Shown: positions 15,363 to 23,411, counted from the first letter of the stretch. The stretch is DNA of 40,269 bases from an uncultured bacterium (GCA_937893485.1 CALBJL010000017.1:1-40269); one strand, 5' to 3'. Numbers and translations are program-made. The notes: generated from the sequence alone by a model not told the origin.

Positions 15363-16685
15363 TCACCACCTCTCTTTTTTCTGCAACAGTTCAAAAAACC
15401 GCCGTTTCTCCTCGGATAGCGCCAGAGGATCTCCATCGAGCGGAAAGCAATACACATTTCTGCGCCAATCCTTTGCATATGCTCTCGCTGCCTGCGCATT
15501 TCCGTAGTTTACGATCGGTATGAGCTGCCTGTGCAGACAAAGTTGCTCGTACAGCCGCCTCGCCTGTGGCATCTCCCAATACCTGCCTCCCAATACGAGT
15601 ACTATCGCGTCACATGTCTCTAATTCTATGTCTATGGATTCATATGTGCCGAAATCCCGTATGAAACAGGTATCCGCCCCTGCGGTCTGCCCCAAAACAG
15701 CCCTCTGCGGGACTGTCCCGCAAAAATTGCCAACCGAGAAATATCCACTCTCCCGATCACGGCAGACATTCCGATGCTCCGCCATGCGCATCAGATCACC
15801 GCTGTGATCGTGTTGCACATACAGGCTGGAGATTCCCGCCGCGTTCAGATAGGTATTCCACGAGACCGCAAGGTGCGTGGCACCGATGCCCGCCCGCATA
15901 CCAACGACTGCCATATTTTTTGGAAAATGCTTATGTTTCACCGGACCCTGATCCGGCGGTTCGACCGCCAGTTGTTCCTTCAACAGACCAGCACTCACAT
16001 ATCTGTGTTCCGGCTCCTGTGCCGCCGCGCATTCGATCACGCGGCAGAGATGGTCACTTCTTTGCTCCGGGGCAAGATGTGCTGCCATCTCTCGCAGGAT
16101 CACACCGATGCCGTAGATATCCGTACGCTCATCGCATGCTCCTCCTGCCAGCTTTTCAGGAGCGGCATAATGCGTTGTCCCATACAAACGGTACGGGTTT
16201 TCATGATTTCGGAAAAAAGATGCTGTGCCAAAATCGACTATTTTTATCTGATTGCCATATACTATAATATGTTCCGGCTTCAGATCCTGATAAATAACCG
16301 GTTGCGGCTGCGCATGCAGATATCCGATCACATCGCATAGTTGTCTGCCGATCTGTAATAAAAAATTCAGGGAAATTGTTTGTTGATGATGCAAATATGC
16401 TTCTAATGACTCACCCCGCACATACTCTTCAACAATGTAATAGTATGTATCATCCTCTTCCACATCGTAGATCATGGGAATGGAGGGATGATTCAAAGAT
16501 CTCATCAGCTCTGCTTCCATTGGAAAACCCATCTGGGAATCCGAGCTGCCGGGCAACGACTTGGGAATTCGCTTGACTGCCCGATCCTGTTTTAGAATCT
16601 GATGTCTGACCAGATACACCTGACTGTTGGCGCCGGCTCCGAGGAGCCCTGTCACGGTATATTTGCCAAACAGGTTCTGCTTCAT
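15363..16685 (-). CDS. Ser/Thr protein kinase fused to a P-loop-like domain
   Basis: A 440-residue soluble fusion. The Hanks-type kinase occupies about 1-250: glycine loop LLGAGANSQVY (14-24), ATP Lys38 (RAVK), VIYQDLKPEHIIV with catalytic Asp134 (Tyr-Gln replaces His-Arg of HRD), DFG 151-153, AAPEKL. This is an intact catalytic set of the non-RD type. The remaining ~180 residues form a MinD/TadZ-like domain with GMRAGIGATHLAV, lacking the Walker Lys, and a Walker-B-like FIRDFGT. The ATG at 16685 is chosen because GGTGAGG precedes it and a promoter lies inside the longer TTG-started frame. It is the first gene of a four-gene operon. Confidence 0.82.
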   Translation of the reverse strand: MKQNLFGKYTVTGLLGAGANSQVYLVRHQILKQDRAVKRIPKSLPGSSDSQMGFPMEAELMRSLNHPSIPMIYDVEEDDTYYYIVEEYVRGESLEAYLHHQQTISLNFLLQIGRQLCDVIGYLHAQPQPVIYQDLKPEHIIVYGNQIKIVDFGTASFFRNHENPYRLYGTTHYAAPEKLAGGACDERTDIYGIGVILREMAAHLAPEQRSDHLCRVIECAAAQEPEHRYVSAGLLKEQLAVEPPDQGPVKHKHFPKNMAVVGMRAGIGATHLAVSWNTYLNAAGISSLYVQHDHSGDLMRMAEHRNVCRDRESGYFSVGNFCGTVPQRAVLGQTAGADTCFIRDFGTYESIDIELETCDAIVLVLGGRYWEMPQARRLYEQLCLHRQLIPIVNYGNAQAARAYAKDWRRNVYCFPLDGDPLALSEEKRRFFELLQKKERW

Positions 16686-16748
16686 GATCCTCACCGCGCT
16701 TTCTGTATCAAAATCGAAAAACGACCGGTGAAAAGCATTTCCAAATCC

Positions 16749-16778
16749 CTTATACCACACGACGAACCAATTTGACAA
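16749..16778 (-). promoter_or_regulatory. Promoter of the kinase operon
   Basis: On the minus strand TTGTCA (16773-16778), an 18-nt spacer and TATAAG (16749-16754) lie about 65 nt before the chosen ATG. It lies within the longer open frame that begins at 16778, which argues for the downstream start. It diverges from the mecA promoter. Confidence 0.5.
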
Positions 16779-16839
16779 CCGATTTTGCCAAATTTATACT
16801 TTTTTAATATTTTTCATCGATATTTCAGACGTTGACTGC

Positions 16840-16868
16840 TTGACGACCGCGAAAAATTTTTATATACT
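16840..16868 (+). promoter_or_regulatory. Promoter of mecA
   Basis: TTGACG (16840-16845), a 17-nt spacer and TATACT (16863-16868) form a near-consensus promoter about 90 nt ahead of the mecA ATG. The region between it and the kinase promoter is AT-rich and short. Confidence 0.7.
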
Positions 16869-16959
16869 TTTTGTACTTTTTAGGGAATATCACACGTAAA
16901 ATAACTTTTATACTTTGAAATACTTGAAAATAGATTGAGACAGATAAGGAATTACGATT

Positions 16960-17772
16960 ATGAAATTAGAACGAATCAATGATAACCAGATCCGCTGCAC
17001 CCTGACCGGACAGGATCTGGCAGACCGCCATTTACAGCTCTCCGAACTGGCATACGGCAATGACAAGACCAAACGGCTGTTTCGCGACATGATGCAGCAG
17101 GCATCCTGCGAACTCGGCTTTCACACGGAGGATATCCCTCTTTTGATTGAGGCGATCCCCATGCCCGGTGATTCAATCATCCTGACCGTCACCAAGGTAG
17201 AATATCCCGAAGAACTGGACACACGCTTCTCCAATTTCAGCGATTATGGGGATTATCCGGAAAATATGGACGGCGACGATGATTCGCCGACGCTCGAAGG
17301 TGCGGACACGATCATGGATCTGTTCCAACGGATCAGCGCGGCAGCGGCAGCAATGCATGCCACAGATTCAAATACCCACGCAACACAGAGCGCGGATTCC
17401 TTTGTCCCGCTCAAGGACACGGCAGAAACAGTCTCTGTCGCCGACGCGGAGAACACCTCCAAGGCACAGACACCCGCCAATATCATCAAGCTGTTCTCCT
17501 TTCACGAGATGGATCACCTCGTCCGGCTCGCGCATGTACTGGACGGCTTTTATACCGGTGACAATTCCCTGTTTTTAGATACAGCGGAGCATGTTTACTA
17601 TCTCGTACTGAGCAAGGACAGCCACACGCCGAGCGAGTTCAACAAGGTGTGCAACATTTTATCCGAATACGCGCTGCAAAACCGCTATGTAGACTCGGCA
17701 GAAGCCTACTTTGAGGAGCACTTTAAATGCATCGCCGCACATGATGCGCTCCAGAGACTCGCACAAGTGTAG
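16960..17772 (+). CDS. mecA: Adaptor protein MecA
   Basis: MecA delivers substrates to the ClpC protease and, in Bacillus, controls competence and sporulation factors. The 270-residue protein begins with the N-terminal substrate-binding domain (MKLERINDNQIRCTLTGQDLADRHLQLSELAYG, then a helix with LFRDMMQQASCELGF). It has a Ser/Thr/Ala-rich linker (about 90-170) and the C-terminal ClpC-binding domain (IIKLFSFHEMDHLVRLAHVL...SLYLDTAEHVYYLVL-like). Length is slightly above the usual 220-240 because of the linker. It is monocistronic, with a terminator hairpin 16 nt after the stop. Confidence 0.9.
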   Translation: MKLERINDNQIRCTLTGQDLADRHLQLSELAYGNDKTKRLFRDMMQQASCELGFHTEDIPLLIEAIPMPGDSIILTVTKVEYPEELDTRFSNFSDYGDYPENMDGDDDSPTLEGADTIMDLFQRISAAAAAMHATDSNTHATQSADSFVPLKDTAETVSVADAENTSKAQTPANIIKLFSFHEMDHLVRLAHVLDGFYTGDNSLFLDTAEHVYYLVLSKDSHTPSEFNKVCNILSEYALQNRYVDSAEAYFEEHFKCIAAHDALQRLAQV

Positions 17773-17787
17773 TCTGCATCTGCAAAT

Positions 17788-17809
17788 AAAGAGTCGTTCG
17801 CGACTCTTT
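17788..17809 (+). terminator. Hairpin after mecA
   Basis: A perfect 9-bp stem AAAGAGTCG/CGACTCTTT with a TTCG tetraloop lies 16 nt after the mecA stop. The U-run after it is only three long, so by itself it may be a weak terminator or a 3' stabilising hairpin. Confidence 0.55.
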
Positions 17810-17819
17810 CGCGCCCAAG

Positions 17820-18012
17820 CGGTATGCGCAACATATACTTCATCTCCGCGAGGGAGCATGAAGTCCTGTGGACTTCAGATTTGCTCCGACCGAAGTGGCA
17901 ACGTAGATGCGCATCCTTGCGGAGCTATTTGATTCATAGGGAGGAATTTCCTATGAATCAAATAGGCCCTCCGCAGGGATGTATGATCCATCACCCGGCG
18001 GAGGGTCTTTTA
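17820..18012. repeat. Multi-palindromic intergenic element
   Basis: Between the convergent mecA and DUF1858 genes lies about 190 nt packed with inverted repeats: TGAAGTCC/GGACTTCA (17859-17866, 17870-17877); a long stem of 16 bp (17925-17940 with 17950-17965, 9-nt loop) extended by 13 bp (17912-17924 with 17969-17981, 3-nt bulge); and CCCTCCGC/GCGGAGGG (17967-17974, 17998-18005) followed by TCTTTT. The last two share 17969-17974 and cannot form together. The loop of the long stem contains GAGGAA upstream of an ATG. It could be a mobile palindromic repeat, a small RNA or an attenuator; I cannot decide from sequence. Confidence 0.65.
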
Positions 18013-18019
18013 GATTATT

Positions 18020-18229
18020 TTATTTCTCATGCTTTAAGAATGTGTTGATCTGGTCAACCAATGCTTCCGGCTCCAGTCCGTGAACCATTGCAGCCTGCTC
18101 GATGGTCTCCATCTGTGAAGACGGGCATCCGAGGCAGTGCATTCCGATACCAAGTAATACCGGAGCAATGCTTTCATCTATCTGAAGTAATTCGCCGATC
18201 ATAGTGTCTTTTGTCACTGTTGCAGCCAT
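18020..18229 (-). CDS. DUF1858 redox-disulfide domain protein
   Basis: A 69-residue protein of the DUF1858 (hybrid-cluster-protein-associated redox disulfide) family. VTKDTMIGELLQIDESIAPVLLGIGMHCLGCPSS has the family's conserved order, with the CxxC pair (HCLGCP) at about 33-36. It probably acts as a small thiol-redox or metal-binding partner of iron-sulfur proteins. The start at 18229 is set by AGGAGG 8 nt upstream; the longer frame to 18259 runs through this site. A clostridial ferredoxin is divergently encoded next door, which fits a redox role. Confidence 0.85.
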   Translation of the reverse strand: MAATVTKDTMIGELLQIDESIAPVLLGIGMHCLGCPSSQMETIEQAAMVHGLEPEALVDQINTFLKHEK

Positions 18230-18267
18230 TTCATGTTCCTCCTTTAATTGTATATTCACCGTAACCT

Positions 18268-18296
18268 ATTATATACACTTTCTTTTCACTTGTCTA
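18268..18296 (-). promoter_or_regulatory. Promoter of the DUF1858 gene
   Basis: On the minus strand TAGACA (18291-18296), 17 nt and perfect TATAAT (18268-18273) lie about 40 nt ahead of the start. Confidence 0.65.
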
Positions 18297-18373
18297 GTAT
18301 CTGAATAGTTCTAAAAGTTATACATGACTAATCTTAGTACCTGATTTTATGCACGGATTTAGATCTGCCGCGC

Positions 18374-18402
18374 TTGTTTTTCCACAATTTTTGTACTAAA
18401 AT
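18374..18402 (+). promoter_or_regulatory. Promoter of the ferredoxin gene
   Basis: TTGTTT (18374-18379), 17 nt and TAAAAT (18397-18402) lie about 60 nt ahead of the ferredoxin ATG, which has AAGGAGGATAAACCA as its ribosome site. Confidence 0.5.
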
Positions 18403-18461
18403 ATGACCATAGCAACAGCTATTATATCAAATGAATATTTAAATTTAAGGAGGATAAACCA

Positions 18462-18632
18462 ATGGCTTACGTTATTAACGATTCTTGTGTATCTTGTGGA
18501 ACATGTGAGGGCGAGTGCCCTGTAGGAGCTATTTCTGCCGGTGATGGCAAGTACGAGATCGACGCTGATTCTTGTGTATCTTGCGGAACATGTGCAGGTG
18601 TATGCCCTACCGGCGCAATCAGCGAGGGCTAA
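18462..18632 (+). CDS. 2[4Fe-4S] ferredoxin (clostridial type)
   Basis: A 56-residue ferredoxin with two CxxCxxC...CP motifs: SCVSCGTCEGECPVGAI at about 8-24 and SCVSCGTCAGVCPTGAI at about 37-53, giving two low-potential [4Fe-4S] clusters. It would carry electrons for enzymes such as pyruvate:ferredoxin oxidoreductase, hydrogenase or Rnf. The two halves are near-identical at DNA level over about 26 bases around each first Cys, showing the ancestral duplication. Strong ribosome site, own promoter and own terminator imply high monocistronic expression. Confidence 0.93.
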   Translation: MAYVINDSCVSCGTCEGECPVGAISAGDGKYEIDADSCVSCGTCAGVCPTGAISEG

Positions 18633-18655
18633 TTTTCCCGTAGATAACGCATTTT

Positions 18656-18686
18656 AAAAGGAGACTGGATTCCAGTCTCCTTTTTT
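18656..18686 (+). terminator. Terminator after the ferredoxin gene
   Basis: A long inverted repeat (arms 18656-18669 and 18671-18684; AAAAGGAGACTGG with its complement) ends in a T6 run 23 nt after the ferredoxin stop. It may also serve the convergent regulator gene ending at 18690. Confidence 0.85.
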
Positions 18687-18689
18687 ATT

Positions 18690-19343
18690 TCAGCTCTCCA
18701 GCCGCGGCGCAGTCTTTAACTTCTGCTTGCGGCTCTTTTTCTGACGAAATACCCGTTTCTGCCGCTTTCCGTAGCTGCGGATCGCCTCGTCGAGCTTTTT
18801 GTAGCGTTCCTCCTCCTGTTCATCCTGCACACGCATCAGATAGTTCATTTCCTTAAGTACACGGTCTCCCACATCCGTTCCGATCTCTTTACTCAGATCC
18901 TTATTGTTCTCCGTCATCGCATTTCTGACGATCTGCGTCATCAGCTCCTGAAACTGCTCCATCCGCTCCTGCGGTGACATCTGCGTCTGCTCTGCCACAG
19001 ACTGGACAGACACAACCGGCTGAACCTGCGGCTTTTCCGGAAGGCTCCTCGGCTGCTCCTGCGCGGTCTTTGTTATATGCTCTGCCTTCTGCTGCCGCTG
19101 CGGATCTTCTTTATCCTGTTGTTCCTGATGTAACAGTATCTTGATCGCCTTTAACTGATAGCCCTCTTCCTTCAGTTGCTTGATACGCAAAAACTGATCG
19201 ACATTCTCCTGTGTATAGTAACGATGCCCCATCTCATTGCGGGGAACCGTCAGCTCCAATTCATCTTCCCAGTAACGTAATACATGAGATTCCACAGCTA
19301 CAATATTTGCAGCATCAGAAATCATATAACGTACCTGTTCCAA
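18690..19343 (-). CDS. MerR-type helix-turn-helix regulator (RacA-like)
   Basis: The N-terminus is a MerR winged helix: YMISDAANIVAVESHVLRYWEDELELTVPRN, then GHRYYTQENVDQFLRIKQLKEEGYQLKAIKILL. A Gln/Glu/Pro-rich linker and a basic, coiled C-terminus ending in a Lys/Arg cluster follow, an architecture reminiscent of the chromosome-anchoring protein RacA. I start it at the TTG (19343), 217 residues: AAGGAGGT lies 8 nt upstream, inside the longer frame. The ATG at 19367 is only 10 nt from a TATAAT -10 and has no ribosome site. Confidence 0.75.
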   Translation of the reverse strand: MEQVRYMISDAANIVAVESHVLRYWEDELELTVPRNEMGHRYYTQENVDQFLRIKQLKEEGYQLKAIKILLHQEQQDKEDPQRQQKAEHITKTAQEQPRSLPEKPQVQPVVSVQSVAEQTQMSPQERMEQFQELMTQIVRNAMTENNKDLSKEIGTDVGDRVLKEMNYLMRVQDEQEEERYKKLDEAIRSYGKRQKRVFRQKKSRKQKLKTAPRLES

Positions 19344-19377
19344 CCAATCGACCTCCTTCTTGTTCATTTATGCCTTT

Positions 19378-19406
19378 ATTATAGTCAACCTTAAAAAGAG
19401 GTACAA
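19378..19406 (-). promoter_or_regulatory. Promoter of the MerR-type gene
   Basis: On the minus strand TTGTAC (19401-19406), a 17-nt spacer and perfect TATAAT (19378-19383). Transcription would begin about at 19370, leaving room for the AAGGAGGT site used by the TTG start. Confidence 0.5.
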
Positions 19407-19486
19407 TCTTTTTTCATCGCAGATTTTGACAAAAATTATGCAGGAATTCCTATCAAATAAAAAGGGGTGAAAATTCGTTCTATCTA

Positions 19487-19495
19487 TGCTATAAT
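19487..19495 (+). promoter_or_regulatory. Extended -10 promoter of gdpP-rplI-dnaB
   Basis: TGC followed by perfect TATAAT (19490-19495) is an extended -10 element; the -35 at 17 nt (GTGAAA) is weak. It lies about 60 nt ahead of the chosen gdpP ATG and inside a longer open frame, supporting the downstream start. Confidence 0.5.
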
Positions 19496-19553
19496 GTTTT
19501 ATAATTGTAGTTTTTTGAGACACACTTTTATTAAAACTGTTTCGGGAGGATAC

Positions 19554-21605
19554 ATGAATAATCGTTCGATTAAATTCAGAGGCAGGCTGCGCTTTTACCT
19601 GTGCGCGCCGCTATACTTGTCCATATTGCTGATATTGCTGAATATTCCGTGCTATTTTTATAATAAAAATCTGGGCTTTTGTATGACCTTATTCACCGGA
19701 GTCTACACGCTGACCGTGTTTGTCGCATATTTCCGGTGCAAACCCTTTCTGGTCAACGAACTAATCAACTTTGCAACGCAATATGGCACCGTGCAGAAAA
19801 AACTGCTCAACGAATTTGAGATCGCCTACGCGCTCGTCGACTATAACGGCAAGCTGCTCTGGGTCAACAATCAGTTTACCGAGCTGACCGGCAAGGATAA
19901 AAACTATCACAAGTCCATCACCTCAATATTCCCTTCGATCTCAAAAGAGCTGCTGCAGAGCGAGGACACGCTGGAGCTTGCGCTTCCGTTAGAAAATTAT
20001 CACCTGCGTGTCTCTATGCACCGCATTTATTTCAGCAATATTTTAAATGACACACAGATGTTAGAGACAATCACCGACCGCAATTATCTGACCGCCGTCT
20101 ATTTCTTTGATGAGACAGAGCTCAACCGCTGCTTACAGGAAAACGAAGATCAGAAAATGGTCGTTGCACAGGTCTATATCGACAACTACGACGAGGCACT
20201 CGAAAGTATTGAGGATGTCAAGCGTGCGCTGCTCGTCGCGCTGATCGACCGCAAGGTCAACACCTACTTTTCCAAGGTGGATGCACTTGTGCGCAAGACG
20301 GACCATGACAAATACTTTATCGTGTTCCGCCATGAGCATCTGAAAGCGCTCAAAGCAGACAAATTCAGCATTCTTGAGGATGTCAAGACCGTAAAGGTCG
20401 GCAATACAATGGCTGTCACACTCAGTATCGGTATCGGTGACACTGCCTCAAGCTACATCCAGAACAATGAATATTCCCGCATGGCGATCGACCTCGCACT
20501 CGGACGAGGCGGCGATCAGGTTGTGCTCCGTGAGGGCGAAAAAGTCACCTATTTCGGTGGGAAAGCCCAACAGGTCGAGCGGAACACCCGCGTCAAGGCA
20601 CGTGTCAAAGCCCATGCTCTGCGCGGTATCATAGAAAGCAAGGAGCGTGTCATCGTCATGGGACACCAGATCAGCGATATGGATTCGTTCGGTGCCGCCG
20701 TCGGTATCTACTGTGCAGCCCGCACATTGGATAAAAAGGTACAAATCGTACTAAACACGGTCAGCTCCACACTCCGCCCGTTCCGCGAGCAATTTACCGA
20801 GGAAAACGGCTATGCGCCGGATACCTTTTTGACACGTGAGCAGGCGATTGATGTCTGTACACCAAACACCGTCGTGATGGTCGTGGATACTAACCGTCCG
20901 GGCAGCACAGAATGTCCGGAAATATTAAAAATGACAAAAAATATTGTCGTTTTTGATCATCACAGACAAACAAATGAGACGATTGAGAATCCGGCACTAT
21001 CCTACATTGAGCCGTATGCTTCCTCCGCCTGCGAGATGGTCGCAGAGGTATTACAGTATTTTACCGAGAGCATCAAGCTGGCTCCGCAGGAGGCTGACAG
21101 CATCTATGCCGGCATCCTCATCGACACGAACAATTTTATGGCAAAAACAGGTGTGCGCACCTTCGAAGCAGCCGCCTACCTGAAACGCTGCGGTGCGGAA
21201 GTCACCCGTGTGCGCAAAATGCTGCGCAATGACATGAACGATTACAAAGCCCGCGCGGAGGTCGTACGTCATGCCGAAGTCTACCGCGACGCATTTGCAA
21301 TCTCTGTCTGTCCGGCAGACAATATTGAGAGTCCGACGATTGTCGGCGCACAGGCTGCCAACGAACTGTTAAACATCTCTGGCATCAAGGCATCGTTTGT
21401 CCTGACCGAATATAACGGAAAAGTCTATATCAGCTCACGCTCCATTGACGAGATCAATGTACAGCTCATCATGGAAGCATTGGGCGGCGGCGGTCATCTG
21501 ACGATCGCGGGTGCACAATTAGAACACTACTCGGTCGCTGAGGTAAAACATATGCTTCAACAGACAATTGACAAAATGATAGAGGAAGGAGACATTAAAG
21601 TATGA
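19554..21605 (+). CDS. gdpP: Cyclic-di-AMP phosphodiesterase GdpP (DHH family)
   Basis: GdpP hydrolyses c-di-AMP and so controls potassium and osmotic balance and wall homeostasis. The 683-residue protein has two N-terminal membrane helices (about 14-32 and 38-55), a PAS-like domain, a degenerate GGDEF domain (about 150-290) and a DHH-DHHA1 phosphodiesterase. Metal motifs are VMGHQISDMDSFGAAVG, VVDTNRPGST and VFDHHRQTNETIENP; the DHHA1 end has GGGGHLTIAGA. GGGAGGATAC before the ATG at 19554 fixes the start. Its stop overlaps the rplI start (ATGA), a conserved gdpP-rplI-dnaB block. Confidence 0.93.
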   Translation: MNNRSIKFRGRLRFYLCAPLYLSILLILLNIPCYFYNKNLGFCMTLFTGVYTLTVFVAYFRCKPFLVNELINFATQYGTVQKKLLNEFEIAYALVDYNGKLLWVNNQFTELTGKDKNYHKSITSIFPSISKELLQSEDTLELALPLENYHLRVSMHRIYFSNILNDTQMLETITDRNYLTAVYFFDETELNRCLQENEDQKMVVAQVYIDNYDEALESIEDVKRALLVALIDRKVNTYFSKVDALVRKTDHDKYFIVFRHEHLKALKADKFSILEDVKTVKVGNTMAVTLSIGIGDTASSYIQNNEYSRMAIDLALGRGGDQVVLREGEKVTYFGGKAQQVERNTRVKARVKAHALRGIIESKERVIVMGHQISDMDSFGAAVGIYCAARTLDKKVQIVLNTVSSTLRPFREQFTEENGYAPDTFLTREQAIDVCTPNTVVMVVDTNRPGSTECPEILKMTKNIVVFDHHRQTNETIENPALSYIEPYASSACEMVAEVLQYFTESIKLAPQEADSIYAGILIDTNNFMAKTGVRTFEAAAYLKRCGAEVTRVRKMLRNDMNDYKARAEVVRHAEVYRDAFAISVCPADNIESPTIVGAQAANELLNISGIKASFVLTEYNGKVYISSRSIDEINVQLIMEALGGGGHLTIAGAQLEHYSVAEVKHMLQQTIDKMIEEGDIKV

Positions 21606-22048
21606 AAGTCATTTTATTAGAGGATGTAAAATCACTCGGAAAAAAAGGTGAGATCGTAAACGTCAGCGACGGTTACGCAAGAAATATGATCTTACCGAAA
21701 AAATTAGGTCTGGAGGCTACAAGCAAAAACCTCAACGACCTCAAACTGCAAAACCAGCATGCGGAAAAGGTTGCACAGGAAAATCTGGAAGCTGCAAAGA
21801 AGTTTGCAGAGGAATTGAAGAATAAAAAGGTAGAAGTCAAAATGAAATCCGGCGAAGGCGGCAGAACCTTCGGCTCAATCTCTACTAAGGAGATCTCAGA
21901 GGCTGCGAAAAAACAGTTAAACCTCGAACTCGATAAGAAGAAAATGCTCTTAAAAGACCCGATCAAAGCACTTGGCACCTACGAGGTACAGATCAAGCTG
22001 CATCCGCAGGTTACCGGCACTTTTACCGTACATGTATCAGAGGGGTAA
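21602..22048 (+). CDS. rplI: 50S ribosomal protein L9
   Basis: L9 binds 23S rRNA near the L1 stalk and limits frameshifting and ribosome collisions. The 148-residue sequence begins MKVILLEDVKSLGKKGEIVNVSDGYARNMILPKKLG, the N-terminal domain signature, then a long central helix and the C-terminal domain (LLKDPIKALGTYEVQIKLHPQV). It overlaps gdpP by 4 nt and precedes dnaB by 6 nt. Confidence 0.97.
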   Translation: MKVILLEDVKSLGKKGEIVNVSDGYARNMILPKKLGLEATSKNLNDLKLQNQHAEKVAQENLEAAKKFAEELKNKKVEVKMKSGEGGRTFGSISTKEISEAAKKQLNLELDKKKMLLKDPIKALGTYEVQIKLHPQVTGTFTVHVSEG

Positions 22049-22054
22049 TATTTT

Positions 22055-23395
22055 ATGCCTGCAGAAGAAACGCTCATCAAGCGCACGATGCCAAATTCGC
22101 TCGAAGCGGAACAGTCTCTGATCGGCTCTATGATCATGGATCGCGATGCGATTCTGATCGCATCCGAATTGCTCATTAATGAGGACTTTTACCATCAGCA
22201 GTACGGGCTTCTCTTTGAGGCGATGGTCGATCTGTTCAACAACCGCGAACCGGTGGATCTGGTCACACTTCAAAATAAGTTAAAAGAAATGGACGTTCCG
22301 CCGGAGATCAGCTCCCTCGAATATGTCCGGGATCTGGTAGATGCTGTACCGACCTCCGCAAATGCAAGATACTACGCAGAGATTGTCAAGGATAAAGCGA
22401 TGCTGCGGCGGATGATCCGCACAACGGAGGACATTGCAAACGATTGTTATCAAGGCAGCGAATCGACCACGGTTCTCTTAGAACAGACCGAAAAAAAGAT
22501 CTTTGACCTGCTGCAAAACCGTGGCGGCGGCGATTATGTCCCGATCAAGGATGTTGTGCTCGAGGCACTCGACAAGATCGAGAAAGCCTCCAAGACACAG
22601 GGCTCCGTGACCGGAATCGCAACCGGATTTCTGGATCTGGACTACAAAACTGCCGGCTTACAGCCGTCCGATCTCGTGCTTGTCGCAGCCCGTCCTTCCA
22701 TGGGAAAGACGGCATTTGTATTGAACATCGCGCAGCATGTCGCTTTTCACAGCGATCTCTGCACCGCAATCTTTAGTCTCGAAATGTCAAAGGCACAGCT
22801 CGTAAACCGACTGTTTTCGCTTGAATCACGTGTGGACGCACAAAAGCTGCGTTCTGGTAATCTGTCCGATAACGACTGGGAAAGCCTGATTGAAGGCGCA
22901 GGTACGATCGGTCAGTCCAAGCTCATCATCGACGATACACCCGGTATCTCGATCTCCGATCTGCGCAGCAAATGTCGGAAATACAAGCTGGAGCACGACC
23001 TCAAGCTGATTATCATTGACTATTTACAGCTTATGAGCGGCAGCGGTGGCAGATCCTCCGATTCCAGACAGCAGGAGATCTCCGATATTTCCCGCTCTCT
23101 GAAAGGACTTGCGAGAGAGCTGAATGTACCGGTTGTCGCACTGTCCCAGCTCTCACGTGCCGTTGAACAGCGACCGGACCACCGTCCGATGCTCTCCGAT
23201 CTGCGTGAATCCGGTGCAATCGAGCAGGATGCCGATGTCGTGATGTTTATTTATCGTGATGACTACTACAACAAAGACACAGAGGATAAAGGCATCGCCG
23301 AGATCATTATCGCCAAGCAGAGAAATGGTCCGATCGGAACCGTGAATCTCGTCTGGCTGCCCGAATACACCAAATTTGCAAATATGGAACGCTAA
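22055..23395 (+). CDS. dnaB: Replicative DNA helicase DnaB
   Basis: The hexameric replicative helicase (DnaC in Bacillus naming). The 446-residue protein has the N-terminal DnaG-interacting domain (MPNSLEAEQSLIGSMIMDRDAI) and the RecA-type motor: Walker A ARPSMGKTAFVLNIA at about 211-225, Walker B LIIIDYLQLMSG at about 316-327, and the RSSDSRQQEISDISRSLKGLARELNVPVVALSQLSR segment. The length is normal, with no intein. It is the last gene of the operon, ended by an intrinsic terminator. Confidence 0.97.
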   Translation: MPAEETLIKRTMPNSLEAEQSLIGSMIMDRDAILIASELLINEDFYHQQYGLLFEAMVDLFNNREPVDLVTLQNKLKEMDVPPEISSLEYVRDLVDAVPTSANARYYAEIVKDKAMLRRMIRTTEDIANDCYQGSESTTVLLEQTEKKIFDLLQNRGGGDYVPIKDVVLEALDKIEKASKTQGSVTGIATGFLDLDYKTAGLQPSDLVLVAARPSMGKTAFVLNIAQHVAFHSDLCTAIFSLEMSKAQLVNRLFSLESRVDAQKLRSGNLSDNDWESLIEGAGTIGQSKLIIDDTPGISISDLRSKCRKYKLEHDLKLIIIDYLQLMSGSGGRSSDSRQQEISDISRSLKGLARELNVPVVALSQLSRAVEQRPDHRPMLSDLRESGAIEQDADVVMFIYRDDYYNKDTEDKGIAEIIIAKQRNGPIGTVNLVWLPEYTKFANMER

Positions 23396-23411
23396 ACAAA
23401 ATATGACAACA

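Noticed and set aside
17824..18048. 74-codon plus-strand frame within the palindromic element, with GAGGAA before an inner ATG
   Set aside because: The frame is made of the inverted repeats and runs into the DUF1858 gene; the ribosome-like site sits in a hairpin loop. Kept as part of the element, not as a gene.
19426..19454. TTGACA as a -35 for gdpP
   Set aside because: No -10-like hexamer lies 16-18 nt downstream; the extended -10 at 19487 explains the start better.
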